The notes below the pieces were generated by a model. The model did not search any database. It worked only from the letters and a program-made list of their open reading frames with translations, and was not told the origin of the DNA. Below are positions 51,101 to 59,070 of a stretch of DNA of 64,000 nt, in pieces. Position 1 is the stretch's first letter. Every line of letters begins with the position of its first letter. This DNA is from JANXQG01 sp964615095 (GTDB lineage Bacteria; Planctomycetota; Planctomycetia; Pirellulales; Thermoguttaceae), in the NCBI GenBank assembly GCA_964615095.1, contig CAZTPX010000029.1:1-64000 (forward strand), read 5' to 3'. The translations under genes and the position numbers were made by a program.

Positions 51101-53291
51101 CGCCGGCAATTTCTCCTACGGCTCGGCTATCCCGGGCAGCTTGGGACTGACGAAGCTGGGCGCTAATACGCTGACCTTGACCGGCTCCAATAGCTACGTC
51201 GGACCCACATCGGTCAACCAGGGTAATCTTCTCGTTAACGGCTCGCTGGCCAGCCCGGTGACGGTCAACAGCGGCGGCATGCTGGGCGGCTCGGGCAGCC
51301 TGACCAGCGTGACCGTGGCCTCGGACGGGTCGTTGTCGCCGGGCGCAGTCCCTAGCCCGCTGAACGTCAGCGGCAGCCTTACGCTGGTGTCCGGCGCACA
51401 GATGGACTACGCCCTCGACACGCCCGCCGACAGCGACGAGGTTTACATGCCCTCAGGGCCGCTTGTGCTCAGCGGCCAGCAGTTCGCCGATTTCAACTTC
51501 ACGTGGTCGGCCAACGTCGCACCGGGCACGTACAACCTGATCGACGCCCAATCGATCACCGGCAGCCTGGGCACCAGCACCAGCGGCACGATCGACGGCT
51601 GGCCGGCGAACATCGCCATCCAAGGCGACGAAGTGGTGCTCAACGTCGTGCCGGAGCCGGGGACGCTGATGCTACTGGGGGCAATCGTGGCTTCGTGCAT
51701 CGTCGTTCGGAGGCGACGTATATTTCGTATATCGTCTGCAAACAGGCAATCCCGCAGTCCCTTCCCGGCGAGCGTCACCACCGTCGGTTGTATCCTCGCC
51801 TCTTGCTATTTCACGCCGAGCGTCGCCTGCGGCGCATCGATGATTGGTTTCGACAACCTTGGTCCTACGAACACGTACAGCAACCAAGGTATGGCCATCG
51901 GCAACACGGGCTTCCCCAACACATGGGGCGTCGCCACGAGTTTCGTGCCCAGCGCTACGGGCGTTTTGGAAGAGCTTTGGACCTCCATGTATGCCGGTAA
52001 TCCTTCAAAGCCCCTCACTCTTTCGCTTGCCGCCGACCAATCGGGCGCTCCTGGCCAAGTCCTCTGGACCGACACGATTGTCAACCAGCTCGGGATTGCT
52101 GGGAGCGTTCTGCACCTCAGTGCGCTAAACGGCCCCCCACTCAAGGCCGGATCGACCTACTGGCTTGAGGCCGCGGCAGGCACGACCTACAGCGAGTTTT
52201 GGGGCTTCAATTTGACGGGTGACACAGGTGCAATAGCGCAAAGCATCAACGGCGGCGCGTGGAACGTATCTTATCACTCCCGGCTCGGCATGCGTGTGGG
52301 TGTGGTCCCCAGCCTCTGGAATGTTGCCCGCGGCGGAAGTTGGGCGACGGCCGCCAACTGGACACCAGCGGCGCTGCCGGATGGTTCCGGCAACACTGCC
52401 GACTTCAGTTGGCAGACCCTCGCCGCCAGCGCTACGGTGACGCTCGACGGCAGCCACACCATCGGCAACCTGATCTTCGGCGACCAGGGAAACGCCTACA
52501 ATTGGACGCTGGCCGCGGGCAACGGCGGCACGCTGACCCTCCAGGTCTCGACCGGCACACCCACGATCACCGTCGACAATCAGACAGCCACGATCAGCGC
52601 GGTGCTGGCCGGCAGCCAGGGGCTGACCACGACCGGCAGCGGCATTCTCGCATTAAGCGGCAGCAATACTTATACCGGCCCGACCACAATCAGCCAGGGC
52701 AAACTCACCGTCGATGGCTGGCTGACCAATTCGGCCGTCAACGTCAGCGGCGGCACTTTGGGCGGCACGGGCACGTTTGGCAGCGTCTCGGTCAACGCCG
52801 GCGGGCACCTCGCCCCGGGCGACCTCAACAGCGGCGCGCTCATCCTGGCGGGCAATATGGACTTTGAGGGTGGCGAGTTCGACGTCATCGGTACGGGCAG
52901 TTCCATTACCGGTATGTCGATCACGGGCAACTTGAGTTTGAACGGCGATCCCACGCTCGACGTCACAGGGAACCTTTCCGGCGGGCCGTACACGATCGCC
53001 AGCTACGGCGGGACCCTCAGCGGACACTTCGGCACGCTGGACATTCCCACCGGCTACACCATTAACTATGGTACGGGCAGCGACAGCTCGATTACCCTTT
53101 CGGCAGTGCCCGAACCCTGCACAGTTGTTCTACTTTCCGCTGGTGCCACTGGTCTTGTTGGCTATGGTTTGCGGAAGCGACGGGTAGCGAGAAGAACTGC
53201 GAAGCCAGTGGTTTTCAAACAAGACGCCCCAGCCATCCTGTCGTTCCCATCGCATTCGTCCACGACGCGTGAGGCACGACGGGCAGCATGA
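48153..53291 (+). CDS. giant fused PEP-CTERM surface protein with an internal sorting signal
   Basis: 1712 residues, ATG at 48153 behind GGAAGAAGAGG; signal peptide PLLSAILVFGCLSAGAGAQN. Residues 20-385 are seven GloVer repeats. About 395-1160 hold autotransporter-type beta-strand repeats (GAGTLVLGGANTYSGGTSVS, GTGTLTLAASGTYTGPTVIA, GANTLTLTGSNSYVGPTSVN). VPEPGTLMLLGAIVASCIVV and RRRR at 1166-1189 form a complete PEP-CTERM. The frame then goes on through a second signal-peptide-like stretch (VTTVGCILASCYFTPSVACG), a new domain (FDNLGPTNTYSNQGMAIGNT), more beta-strand repeats, and a second PEP-CTERM (VPEPCTVVLLSAGATGLVGY). Two proteins are thus joined in one frame with no start for the second. 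Confidence 0.85.
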   Translation: MSWKPLLSAILVFGCLSAGAGAQNINTLYTFSGGYDGGAVDGALTLSGSVLYGTTEMGGAYSQGDVFSIPVTGGSVTVLSSLSGAPSGFTLGLAGVTLVGSTLYGTTYGGGADYDGSVFSVPVTGGPETTLLSFTGTGGACPGVGPIGSLTLVGSTFYGMTRDGGAYGDGNVFCVNINGSGYKNLLNFNGTNGQNPYGGLTLGGSSFYGLTYSGGTDGAGSVFSMPVGGGSATTLYSFQWYDAPCYPKGNLVLSGTTLYGTTWNGGACGYGTVFSMPVSRGTPTVLLNFNGANGEYPPGYLTLVGSTLYGVAQMGGAANNGTVFSVSINGGSSGIISLSASNGYFPQGGLTLSGSTWYGTASGGINGAGTVFSLPLFSPASTWNVDAGSNWSAVANWGNGTPAGMDAQATFGNAITAPRSIAVDMAVTLGTLTFNSSQSYTIAGPQAVTLQASAGDAAINVSGSHQIFAPLVLASATDVTVNNSTDTLTVRGSISGPGTLNMNGAGTLVLGGANTYSGGTSVSGGTLQLAHPLAVQNSTVSMTSSGCLAFAPGVTNPVLGGLAGAANIALATAASEAVTLQVGGNGQNTIYSGALRGPGGLIKEGTGTLTLAASGTYTGPTVIAGGVLQLSNAINGSSVGVHFVGNGGAVSGSAGVVPMGNWNNESGYAFSASPLTNNSGQASGATFSLNGATSVWCTGSANQLLNGYVNVSGGSMAFTVSGIPYARYSIYAYVGDFNFGTKEEATVNGATYYFATEGRAPTTYTAITSTNSSSYQLGNYIEVDGLTGASQAVTVGGTAQQYGGLCGVEIVNTSPVSGVNVLPATTALSLASGGTLDLGGGSQQVASLSDQTPGSGGSIINSGTSASVLTISATGDSTTFSGTIRGGGTFRAIRLVMSGSGAQTLAGSNSYTGGTTINSGTLEAAGTASLPGYATAGKLTVASGGMFAVGAGGSGWTPTNIASLLAANGGNFASGSFLGIDTTAGNFSYGSAIPGSLGLTKLGANTLTLTGSNSYVGPTSVNQGNLLVNGSLASPVTVNSGGMLGGSGSLTSVTVASDGSLSPGAVPSPLNVSGSLTLVSGAQMDYALDTPADSDEVYMPSGPLVLSGQQFADFNFTWSANVAPGTYNLIDAQSITGSLGTSTSGTIDGWPANIAIQGDEVVLNVVPEPGTLMLLGAIVASCIVVRRRRIFRISSANRQSRSPFPASVTTVGCILASCYFTPSVACGASMIGFDNLGPTNTYSNQGMAIGNTGFPNTWGVATSFVPSATGVLEELWTSMYAGNPSKPLTLSLAADQSGAPGQVLWTDTIVNQLGIAGSVLHLSALNGPPLKAGSTYWLEAAAGTTYSEFWGFNLTGDTGAIAQSINGGAWNVSYHSRLGMRVGVVPSLWNVARGGSWATAANWTPAALPDGSGNTADFSWQTLAASATVTLDGSHTIGNLIFGDQGNAYNWTLAAGNGGTLTLQVSTGTPTITVDNQTATISAVLAGSQGLTTTGSGILALSGSNTYTGPTTISQGKLTVDGWLTNSAVNVSGGTLGGTGTFGSVSVNAGGHLAPGDLNSGALILAGNMDFEGGEFDVIGTGSSITGMSITGNLSLNGDPTLDVTGNLSGGPYTIASYGGTLSGHFGTLDIPTGYTINYGTGSDSSITLSAVPEPCTVVLLSAGATGLVGYGLRKRRVARRTAKPVVFKQDAPAILSFPSHSSTTREARRAA

Positions 53292-53870
53292 TCGAGCGCG
53301 TCGAAGGCCCACGCTTCTGACTATCCACTTCTTATAGTCAATGTGGCCGTTGACCTGATTCGTCGATACCGGGCTATTTCATTCTCGCATGTTTTATTGC
53401 GGCAATTCACGGTCGTCCGGTAAATTGCAGCCCAGCCCGCCTTCATGTCGCCGTGGAATCTGCCCCGTGCCGCAACATCAACCCACCCTTGTGGCCAATG
53501 TCGGCCATCTCGCTCGCTGGCAAATGCTCGATCAATTTGCAATAAATCTCATAGCGACATTTGACAAAGCGAGGACGCCGTATTAGATTGCACGTTGTTC
53601 CAGCACGGAACCCTACACGTATGGAGGTTGTTCCGGAACACGGGCGGCACGGGTGTGCAGCCCACACGCATGGCAATTCATTGCAGGCAGCGTTGCGCAT
53701 AACGAGCACGGTACCAGCCCCATAGCCCGGCGGGGATCCTATTTACTCAGCTGTACTGGCGCGGCTCACTTTGACGGCGACTCTCAAGCGAGTCTCGCAC
53801 TGCGCGCCTATCTTTCGCTGGTTCGTTCTCCCTTGAGTGTCTTACTTGGTGTGGTGCTGCGCGCTATTGA
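53289..53870. repeat. duplicated intergenic segment, copy B
   Basis: Second copy of the segment at 47362-47935, beginning at the stop of the fused gene and ending about 45 bases before the next start. Differences are mostly scattered substitutions. The hairpin region reads GCAATTCACGG-TCGT-CCGGTAAATTGC, still mostly paired. The homology reaches into the last codons of the genes, which encode the shared A-R-R-A-A tail. Confidence 0.9.
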
Positions 53871-53914
53871 AGGTGTGTAGGTTTTTTCAAGTCCAAATCC
53901 CAAAGGAGCAAGTT

Positions 53915-56257
53915 ATGTCCGCATCTCTGTCCCCCCGTCGCTCCACCGCGGCTGGCCCCTGTTTTTTGCAGCATCCGTGCTTCCATAAGCTCATCGCACG
54001 CGCTTGTTTGCTGGCCGCGGGATTGTTCCTCTCGTCGAGGACCGTAAGCGGAGACGATATTTTTGTCACGAACTACGGTAGCGGCACGGTTGGCGAGTAC
54101 ACCACGTCGGGTGCAACGGTGAATGCCTCCCTGGTCTCCGGGTTGGCGTATCCGTCCGGCATTGCGATTTCCGGATCGAACCTGTTTGTCACGCTTGGCT
54201 CCTCAGGCGCGGTTGGCGAATACACGACGTCGGGCGCCACGGTGAACCCGTCCCTGGTCTCTGGGTTCTATTACTTGGCGAACGTTGCCGTGTCCGGAAC
54301 GGACGTGTTTATCTCCAGCAACGCCTACTACGGCATCATTTCCGAATACACCACCTCGGGCGCCACCGTGAACGCCTCCCTGATCACGGGGCTGAGCTGG
54401 CCGGACGGCATGGCCTTTTCTGGATCAGACCTATTTGTCGTAAATGACACCGGCACGATTGGCGAATACACAACCTCGGGCGGAGTCATTAACCGTGCGC
54501 TCATCTCGGGGCTGGCGAGCGCTCAGCCGGAGGGGATTGCCATCTCTGGGTCAGATCTGTTTGTCACGAACTACCTCGCCGGCACGGTTAGCGAATACAC
54601 CACGTCGGGTGCACTCGTGAACGCCTCCCTTATCTCGGGGTTGGGCAATCCGCTCGCCATTGCCGTGTCTGGACAGGATCTGTTCGTCGCGAATTCCATG
54701 GGACATACAATTTCCGAGTACACCACGTCGGGCGCACTTGTGAACGCCTCGCTGATCTCGGGGCTGAGCCAGCCGGGGGGCATTGCCGTTGTTCCAGTTC
54801 CATCTGCCGTTGCCCTAACCGCGTCGAATACTATCATAATCACCGGTGGAACCGGGACCTTGAGCGCAACGGTAGGCAACTCAGCCGTTTCCGGTGCCAA
54901 CAACCTGAACTACACCCTAGCAGCCACCGTCGTAAGCGGGAATGCCGCGTTGGGAACGATAACATCCGGCACCGGCAGCCTTGCTCCCAGCGCCAGCCGG
55001 TCCTGCACCGTTCCGGCCACGTCCACCAATCTCGGCGTCAACACGATTTCCCTTACCGCCAGCGATCCGAATTCGAGCAACCTCAGTCAAACCGCTACGG
55101 CCACCCTCACCGTCTACGACCATTCCAACGCCTCGCTGTCGTCCAGCGCCGCGCAGACGACCCAAACCATCAACTTCGGCAACGTCCTGCGGGGAGCGAC
55201 AATCCCCAGCCAGAGCTTCGCGATCTACAACCTGGCAGCGAATACCTCGGCGGCATATACGGCCAACCTCAAACTGACCGGGTTTTCAACCGGCGGCGAT
55301 CCGGCATTTTCGACGAACCTCTCGGTCTTCAACGGCCTGGCAGCGGGCAACGGCAATACTTTCACCGCTTCGCTTAACACCAGCAAGTATACGACCACGG
55401 GCATCAACACCGTCACGATGGCTGCCTCGCAGTTGGCAGACGATAGCGGCCTGCCCGGCGCGGGTGGCAACAACAACGGGGCGGTGACAGTCACGTTTCA
55501 AGGCAACGTGGGCAACGCCACCGCCGACACCAGTAATTCGCAGACCACCTTCGGACGCGCGTTGACCGCCACGGTCCCCGCCAGCGGCAGCTATGCCAAC
55601 CTGGAATCGAAGACCACGGCCACCTCCGGCAGCGGCGGGCAGGGCATGGTGGGCAGCACAGCCACGATCCTGGCCGGGACGAACAGCAGTAGCTCGGCCC
55701 AGACGGTCGGCATGGCCTGGCGGACCCGCGCACAAGCGGAGGTCGGTTCGGGCGTGATTAGCGACATCGTGCAGGTGAGCGGCATTGCCCTGAACGGCAG
55801 CAGCGGGCAGACCGCTCCCTTTGTCCTAGAGATGAGCTACGACTCCGACGTATTGCCCGGCACGTCGGCCGCGGACGACCCGCTCTACCTGGCATGGCTC
55901 GATCCAACTACTGGCCTGTGGGTAAACGCCGTTGACGGCAATGTCGGAACCAACTCGGGCAACTACGAAGTGGGGGCCTATCCTAACGGCGATACAACGC
56001 TGGGCGATTGGGGCGTGAATACGGCGAACCAGACGGTGTGGGCCGTGGTGAATCACGACGGCGATTTCGCTGTCGTGCCCGAGCCTTCCACGCTGGCTTT
56101 ATTGGGGGTCGGTGCCCTCGGTCTTGTCTGCTACGGTTTGCGGCGGCGATGGGTATCGAGAACTGCGAAGCCAGCGGCCTTCGACCACGACGCCCCAGCC
56201 ATCCTAGCCTTCCCCTCGCAGTCGTCCACGGCGCACGCAGCCCGAAGGGCCGCTTGA
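53915..56257 (+). CDS. PEP-CTERM surface protein with propeller-like repeats
   Basis: 780 residues; ATG at 53915 follows AAAGGAG at 53902-53908. After an extended N-terminus comes a signal peptide (LIARACLLAAGLFLSSRTVS). Residues about 45-315 are six repeats of roughly 43 residues with the core G-T-V-G-E-Y-T-T-S-G-A-T-V-N-A-S-L-V-S-G, then I-A-I-S-G-S-x-L-F-V-T, a six-bladed NHL/SMP-type propeller. Residues 320-700 are beta-sandwich modules of the kind that end many PEP-CTERM proteins (NYTLAATVVSGNAALGTITS, QTINFGNVLRGATIPSQSFA). VPEPSTLALLGVGALGLVCY and RRR form the sorting signal, followed by the shared tail ending AARRAA. The gene appears complete. No enzyme motif is seen. Confidence 0.85.
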   Translation: MSASLSPRRSTAAGPCFLQHPCFHKLIARACLLAAGLFLSSRTVSGDDIFVTNYGSGTVGEYTTSGATVNASLVSGLAYPSGIAISGSNLFVTLGSSGAVGEYTTSGATVNPSLVSGFYYLANVAVSGTDVFISSNAYYGIISEYTTSGATVNASLITGLSWPDGMAFSGSDLFVVNDTGTIGEYTTSGGVINRALISGLASAQPEGIAISGSDLFVTNYLAGTVSEYTTSGALVNASLISGLGNPLAIAVSGQDLFVANSMGHTISEYTTSGALVNASLISGLSQPGGIAVVPVPSAVALTASNTIIITGGTGTLSATVGNSAVSGANNLNYTLAATVVSGNAALGTITSGTGSLAPSASRSCTVPATSTNLGVNTISLTASDPNSSNLSQTATATLTVYDHSNASLSSSAAQTTQTINFGNVLRGATIPSQSFAIYNLAANTSAAYTANLKLTGFSTGGDPAFSTNLSVFNGLAAGNGNTFTASLNTSKYTTTGINTVTMAASQLADDSGLPGAGGNNNGAVTVTFQGNVGNATADTSNSQTTFGRALTATVPASGSYANLESKTTATSGSGGQGMVGSTATILAGTNSSSSAQTVGMAWRTRAQAEVGSGVISDIVQVSGIALNGSSGQTAPFVLEMSYDSDVLPGTSAADDPLYLAWLDPTTGLWVNAVDGNVGTNSGNYEVGAYPNGDTTLGDWGVNTANQTVWAVVNHDGDFAVVPEPSTLALLGVGALGLVCYGLRRRWVSRTAKPAAFDHDAPAILAFPSQSSTAHAARRAA

Positions 56258-56567
56258 TCGAGCGCGTCGAAGGCCCACGCTTCTGACTGTCCATTTCTTA
56301 TAGTCAACGTGGCCTGTTGGCCCGATTTGTCGATGCCAACGAAGCTACTTCTCGCATGTTTTGTTGTGGCAATTCATCGAGTTCCAGTGAATTGGGCACG
56401 GCAACGCCCGAGCCACCGTCATCGACATCGCCGCCGCTCGCCCCGGATGCAATAAAATGTCTTCCGGGTGTTTGACAAAGCCATGTCGCATGGTTATCTT
56501 GGCTTTTGTTCCAGCAAGGAACCCTACACGTAGGTAGATTGTTTCTGAACACGGGCGGCACGGGTGT
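56255..56567. repeat. duplicated intergenic segment, copy C, truncated
   Basis: Third copy, starting at the stop of the last PEP-CTERM gene. It keeps GATCGAGCGCGTCGAAGGCC, CTTATAGTCAACGTGGCC, the CAATTCA/TGAATTG hairpin and GGAACCCTACACGTA, lacks about 54 internal bases, and stops matching at GGCACGGGTGT, where restriction-enzyme coding sequence begins. It is more diverged than A and B. Confidence 0.8.
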
Positions 56568-56991
56568 CGCAGCGGACTTCCGCGCCTTCGCCGCGGCGGG
56601 CGAGAAGCTCGCCCGGCTGCACGTCGAATACGAAGAACTGGAGCCCTGGCCGTTGGCCTGGATCGAATCGCCCGGCGTGCCACTCTCCTACTGTGTCGAG
56701 AAAATGCGGCTGGCCAAGGACAAGCTGGCGCTGGTCGTGAATGATTCACTTACGCTGGAGTGTATTCCACCGGCGGTCTTCGAGTATCGCCTCGGCAACC
56801 GCAGCGCCCTGGACTGGGTAATCGATCAATACCAGGTCAGCGAGGACAAGCGCTCCGGCATTCGCAGCGACCCCAATCGCGCGGACGATCCAGAGTATAT
56901 CGTCCGTCTCGTCGGTCAGTTCGTGCGCGTGAGCATCGAAACTGTCGAAATTATCAACGGCTTGCCGGCCGAGTTTGGCGGTGGCAAGTGA
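56566..56991 (+). pseudogene. C-terminal remnant of a type ISP-like restriction-modification enzyme
   Basis: About 140 residues: FRAFAAAGEKLARLHVEYEE, PWPLAWIESPGVPLSYCVEK, MRLAKDKLALVVNDSLTLE, PPAVFEYRLGNRSALDWVID, QYQVSEDKRSGIRSDPNRAD and EYIVRLVGQFVRVSIETVEI. This matches the C-terminal target-recognition part of single-chain helicase-methylase restriction enzymes (LlaBIII type), where the N-R-S-A-L-D-W and Q-Y-Q-V-x-x-D-K-R-S-G segments are well conserved. The nuclease, helicase and methylase parts (over 1,300 residues) are absent. The frame runs back into intergenic copy C, so no native start exists. A defence gene was removed here, leaving its 3' end. Confidence 0.75.
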
Positions 56992-57060
56992 AGATGCCTA
57001 TGGAGAGCTTTCATTGCTCTGCACCCTTCAGCCGCCTCCAGCGAGGCCAAGGTCGCCGAC

Positions 57061-57294
57061 ATGGAACTGAGCATCTTCAACGACGATCGGTTCATCTACC
57101 TGGACGGCATCACTGTCCACGAGCGGCGTCCCGGCTGGGTTACGCTGGAAATCCCGCCCTTGGAGGCATGGGAGAAACCCTTGTGCTGGCTGACGCCTGA
57201 GCAACGGAAGCGGGTCGAGTCGCCGGAGTTCTTCCAGTTGGTGCAGAGCCACGTCACCAGGAAGTACCTGGCATTGAAGCCGGCCGGGCCCTAG
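57061..57294 (+). CDS. small conserved-looking protein, unknown
   Basis: 77 residues from ATG at 57061 (MELSIFNDDRFIYLDGITVH) with PGWVTLEIPPLEAWEKPLCW and LTPEQRKRVESPEFFQLVQS. It has the character of a folded alpha/beta protein with many charged and aromatic residues. I do not recognise the family. The frame is open upstream (LHPSAASSEAKVAD) without an in-frame ATG or GTG close by, so the 5' end may be lost, as in the preceding restriction remnant. Only weak ribosome binding potential precedes the ATG. Confidence 0.45.
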   Translation: MELSIFNDDRFIYLDGITVHERRPGWVTLEIPPLEAWEKPLCWLTPEQRKRVESPEFFQLVQSHVTRKYLALKPAGP

Positions 57295-57606
57295 ACAACG
57301 AAAGGGGCATGTTTCAGTGTCGATGATTATTAGCCCCTGCGCTCGGAGTCTACCCGGATATGGCGGCCCTGATCGCCACACGATTTTCTGCCGGCGAGTC
57401 AGTCGAAAAATGGAAGACCGTCTGTTGCGTTGGCCGCCGCGGCACGTGTAGAATTAGGGGGGGGCTGGAGAGGCGGCGCAAGACAGGAAATCGAGTACGC
57501 CGACGACACCTTCCCGGCGGACTTGACTAAGCCGCGTCGTTTCGCTACCCTCACTCAGTAGTATAGCTTTGCTGTCGAACATTCCACTGTTTGGCGATCG
57601 AATACG
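57295..57606. other. intergenic, no gene seen
   Basis: Apart from an eight-base G run near 57458 there is no notable structure. It presumably carries the promoter of the lipoprotein-radical SAM pair. Confidence 0.4.
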
Positions 57607-57801
57607 ATGGCGTACATCAAACGGCTCCTGCTCCTCCTGGCAATGGGTTCGGTGTCGGTCGTGCTGGCCGGATGCTACGGCGTACCCGCGACGCACCGGA
57701 TAGACACACCGTTTCGCGCATCGACGGTGGCGGACAGCGAGCCCGTAGCGGGGTTGAAGACGGCCGGATCCCCTGAAGTCGACACACAACATTCGCGATA
57801 A
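57607..57801 (+). CDS. small lipoprotein upstream of radical SAM gene
   Basis: 64 residues: MAYIKRLLLLLAMGSVSVVL then AGC, a lipobox (L-A-G-C with cysteine at 23), so the mature part is a 42-residue lipid-anchored peptide, CYGVPATHRIDTPFRASTVA and on to DTQHSR. It ends six bases before the radical SAM start, so the two are almost certainly co-transcribed. It has only the lipobox cysteine and no core-peptide pattern such as repeated Cys or Gly-Gly. It might be a substrate of the radical SAM enzyme, or just a small lipoprotein. I do not recognise a family. Confidence 0.6.
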   Translation: MAYIKRLLLLLAMGSVSVVLAGCYGVPATHRIDTPFRASTVADSEPVAGLKTAGSPEVDTQHSR

Positions 57802-57807
57802 CCAATC

Positions 57808-58887
57808 ATGTGGTTCTCCCGCGTCCGCTCTTTCGCTTTCGATACGTACCGGCGGCTGGAAACTCGCCAACATCAGCTACTCTATCTGTTTCTGGAAATC
57901 ACACGGCACTGCAATCTGAGTTGTTTGCACTGCGGAAGCGACTGCGTCCGCACTGGCGATTCGATCAAGGAACTCACTACGGCAAATTGGCTGCTCCTGA
58001 TTGACGACATCCGCCGCAGCTTCGGCCCCGACGTAATGCTCGTTCTGACGGGCGGCGAACCGCTCTTGCATCCCGACTTGGAAGAGATCACTGGCCATAT
58101 TGCTTCGCACGCAATGCGGTGGGGGCTCGTGACCAATGGTCATGGACTTACGGGCGCCCGCCTCGCATCGTTCATCGATCACGGTATCGGGTCAATCACC
58201 ATCAGCCTCGATGGCCCGGAGGCCGCGCACGATTCGCTGCGGAATTTACCCGGAGCGTATTCGAAGACCACCGACGCGATGTGCCGTATTGGTGCGGCCG
58301 CGATCCCAATGCGCGATGTCGTCACCTGCATCCATCCGGGCAATCTCGACCGGCTCGACGAGACGGCGGAGATCATCCTCGCTTCGGCCATCCCAGCCTG
58401 GCGACTTTTCCGCATCTTTCCCTCGGGACGCGCGGCAACGCGGCCGGACTTGCATCTCGACTTCGCCCAGACCCGGCGAATGCTTGACTGGATCGCCGCG
58501 AATCGGCCGCGACTGGCGCAGCGGGGACTCCGTGTGCAAGCGTCCTGCGAGGGGTATTTGCCGTTCGAACTGGACCGCAGGGTCCGCGATGTCCCCTTTT
58601 TCTGCCGCGCTGGCGTGAACTTTGGCGCGATCCGCTGTGATGGGACCGTCACAGGCTGTACGAACAACGATCCGACCTTCGACCAGGGAAATGTTCTCGA
58701 GAACAACTTCCGCTGGATCTGGGAGAACCGGTTTGACGTGTTCCGAGAGCGGAGTTGGCTTGCGGGGACGCAGTGTGCAACGTGCCCGGAAGCCGGTTGT
58801 TGCCGTGGCGGTTCGATCCATCTCTGGCGGCTAGGCGAGACCGCGCCGCGATTCTGCTATTGTTATCCGGCCGAACGGGACGCGTGA
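57808..58887 (+). CDS. radical SAM/SPASM-domain protein
   Basis: 359 residues. The 4Fe-4S motif is TRHCNLSCLHCG with C35, C39 and C42 (CxxxCxxC); MLVLTGGEPLLHPDLEEI follows with the SAM-contacting G-G-E, and VTNGHGL and SITISLDGPEAAHD mark the barrel. The C-terminus from about 250 is a SPASM/twitch-type extension with cysteines in VPFFCRAG, GAIRCDGTVTGCTNN, TQCATCPEAGCCRGG and the final RFCYCYP, enough for auxiliary clusters. SPASM proteins usually modify peptides or mature enzymes. No RiPP precursor with a clear leader-core plan is seen; the lipoprotein just upstream is the only candidate. The stop overlaps the convergent small ORF at 58863 by 25 bases. Confidence 0.88.
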   Translation: MWFSRVRSFAFDTYRRLETRQHQLLYLFLEITRHCNLSCLHCGSDCVRTGDSIKELTTANWLLLIDDIRRSFGPDVMLVLTGGEPLLHPDLEEITGHIASHAMRWGLVTNGHGLTGARLASFIDHGIGSITISLDGPEAAHDSLRNLPGAYSKTTDAMCRIGAAAIPMRDVVTCIHPGNLDRLDETAEIILASAIPAWRLFRIFPSGRAATRPDLHLDFAQTRRMLDWIAANRPRLAQRGLRVQASCEGYLPFELDRRVRDVPFFCRAGVNFGAIRCDGTVTGCTNNDPTFDQGNVLENNFRWIWENRFDVFRERSWLAGTQCATCPEAGCCRGGSIHLWRLGETAPRFCYCYPAERDA

Positions 58888-59069
58888 AAAAAACGCACCT
58901 GCACGGCGGTCACGAACTCGTCCATCCCAACAGCCCGCCTTGTCTTGCCGTCCAGGTCGTAAAGGGCGTACTGCAGATCCAGGGCCTCGGCTTCAGCCAG
59001 GTGTTCGCCGCTACCGGCGTCTTCTGCGCCCGCCTCGTTGCCGGGCACGGCAGGACAGGCGTTTCTCAT
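58863..59069 (-). CDS. small ORF coupled to the ACP-like membrane gene
   Basis: 68 residues from ATG at 59069 (MRNACPAVPGNEAGAEDAGS), beginning two bases after the TGA of the upstream gene; a GTG at 59081 would overlap that gene instead. The central part, LDLQYALYDLDGKTRRAVGM followed by DEFVTAVQVRFF, reads like a folded strand-helix unit. Translational coupling is plausible. I do not recognise a family and it may be spurious. Confidence 0.4.
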   Translation of the reverse strand: MRNACPAVPGNEAGAEDAGSGEHLAEAEALDLQYALYDLDGKTRRAVGMDEFVTAVQVRFFHASRSAG

Positions 59070-59070
59070 T

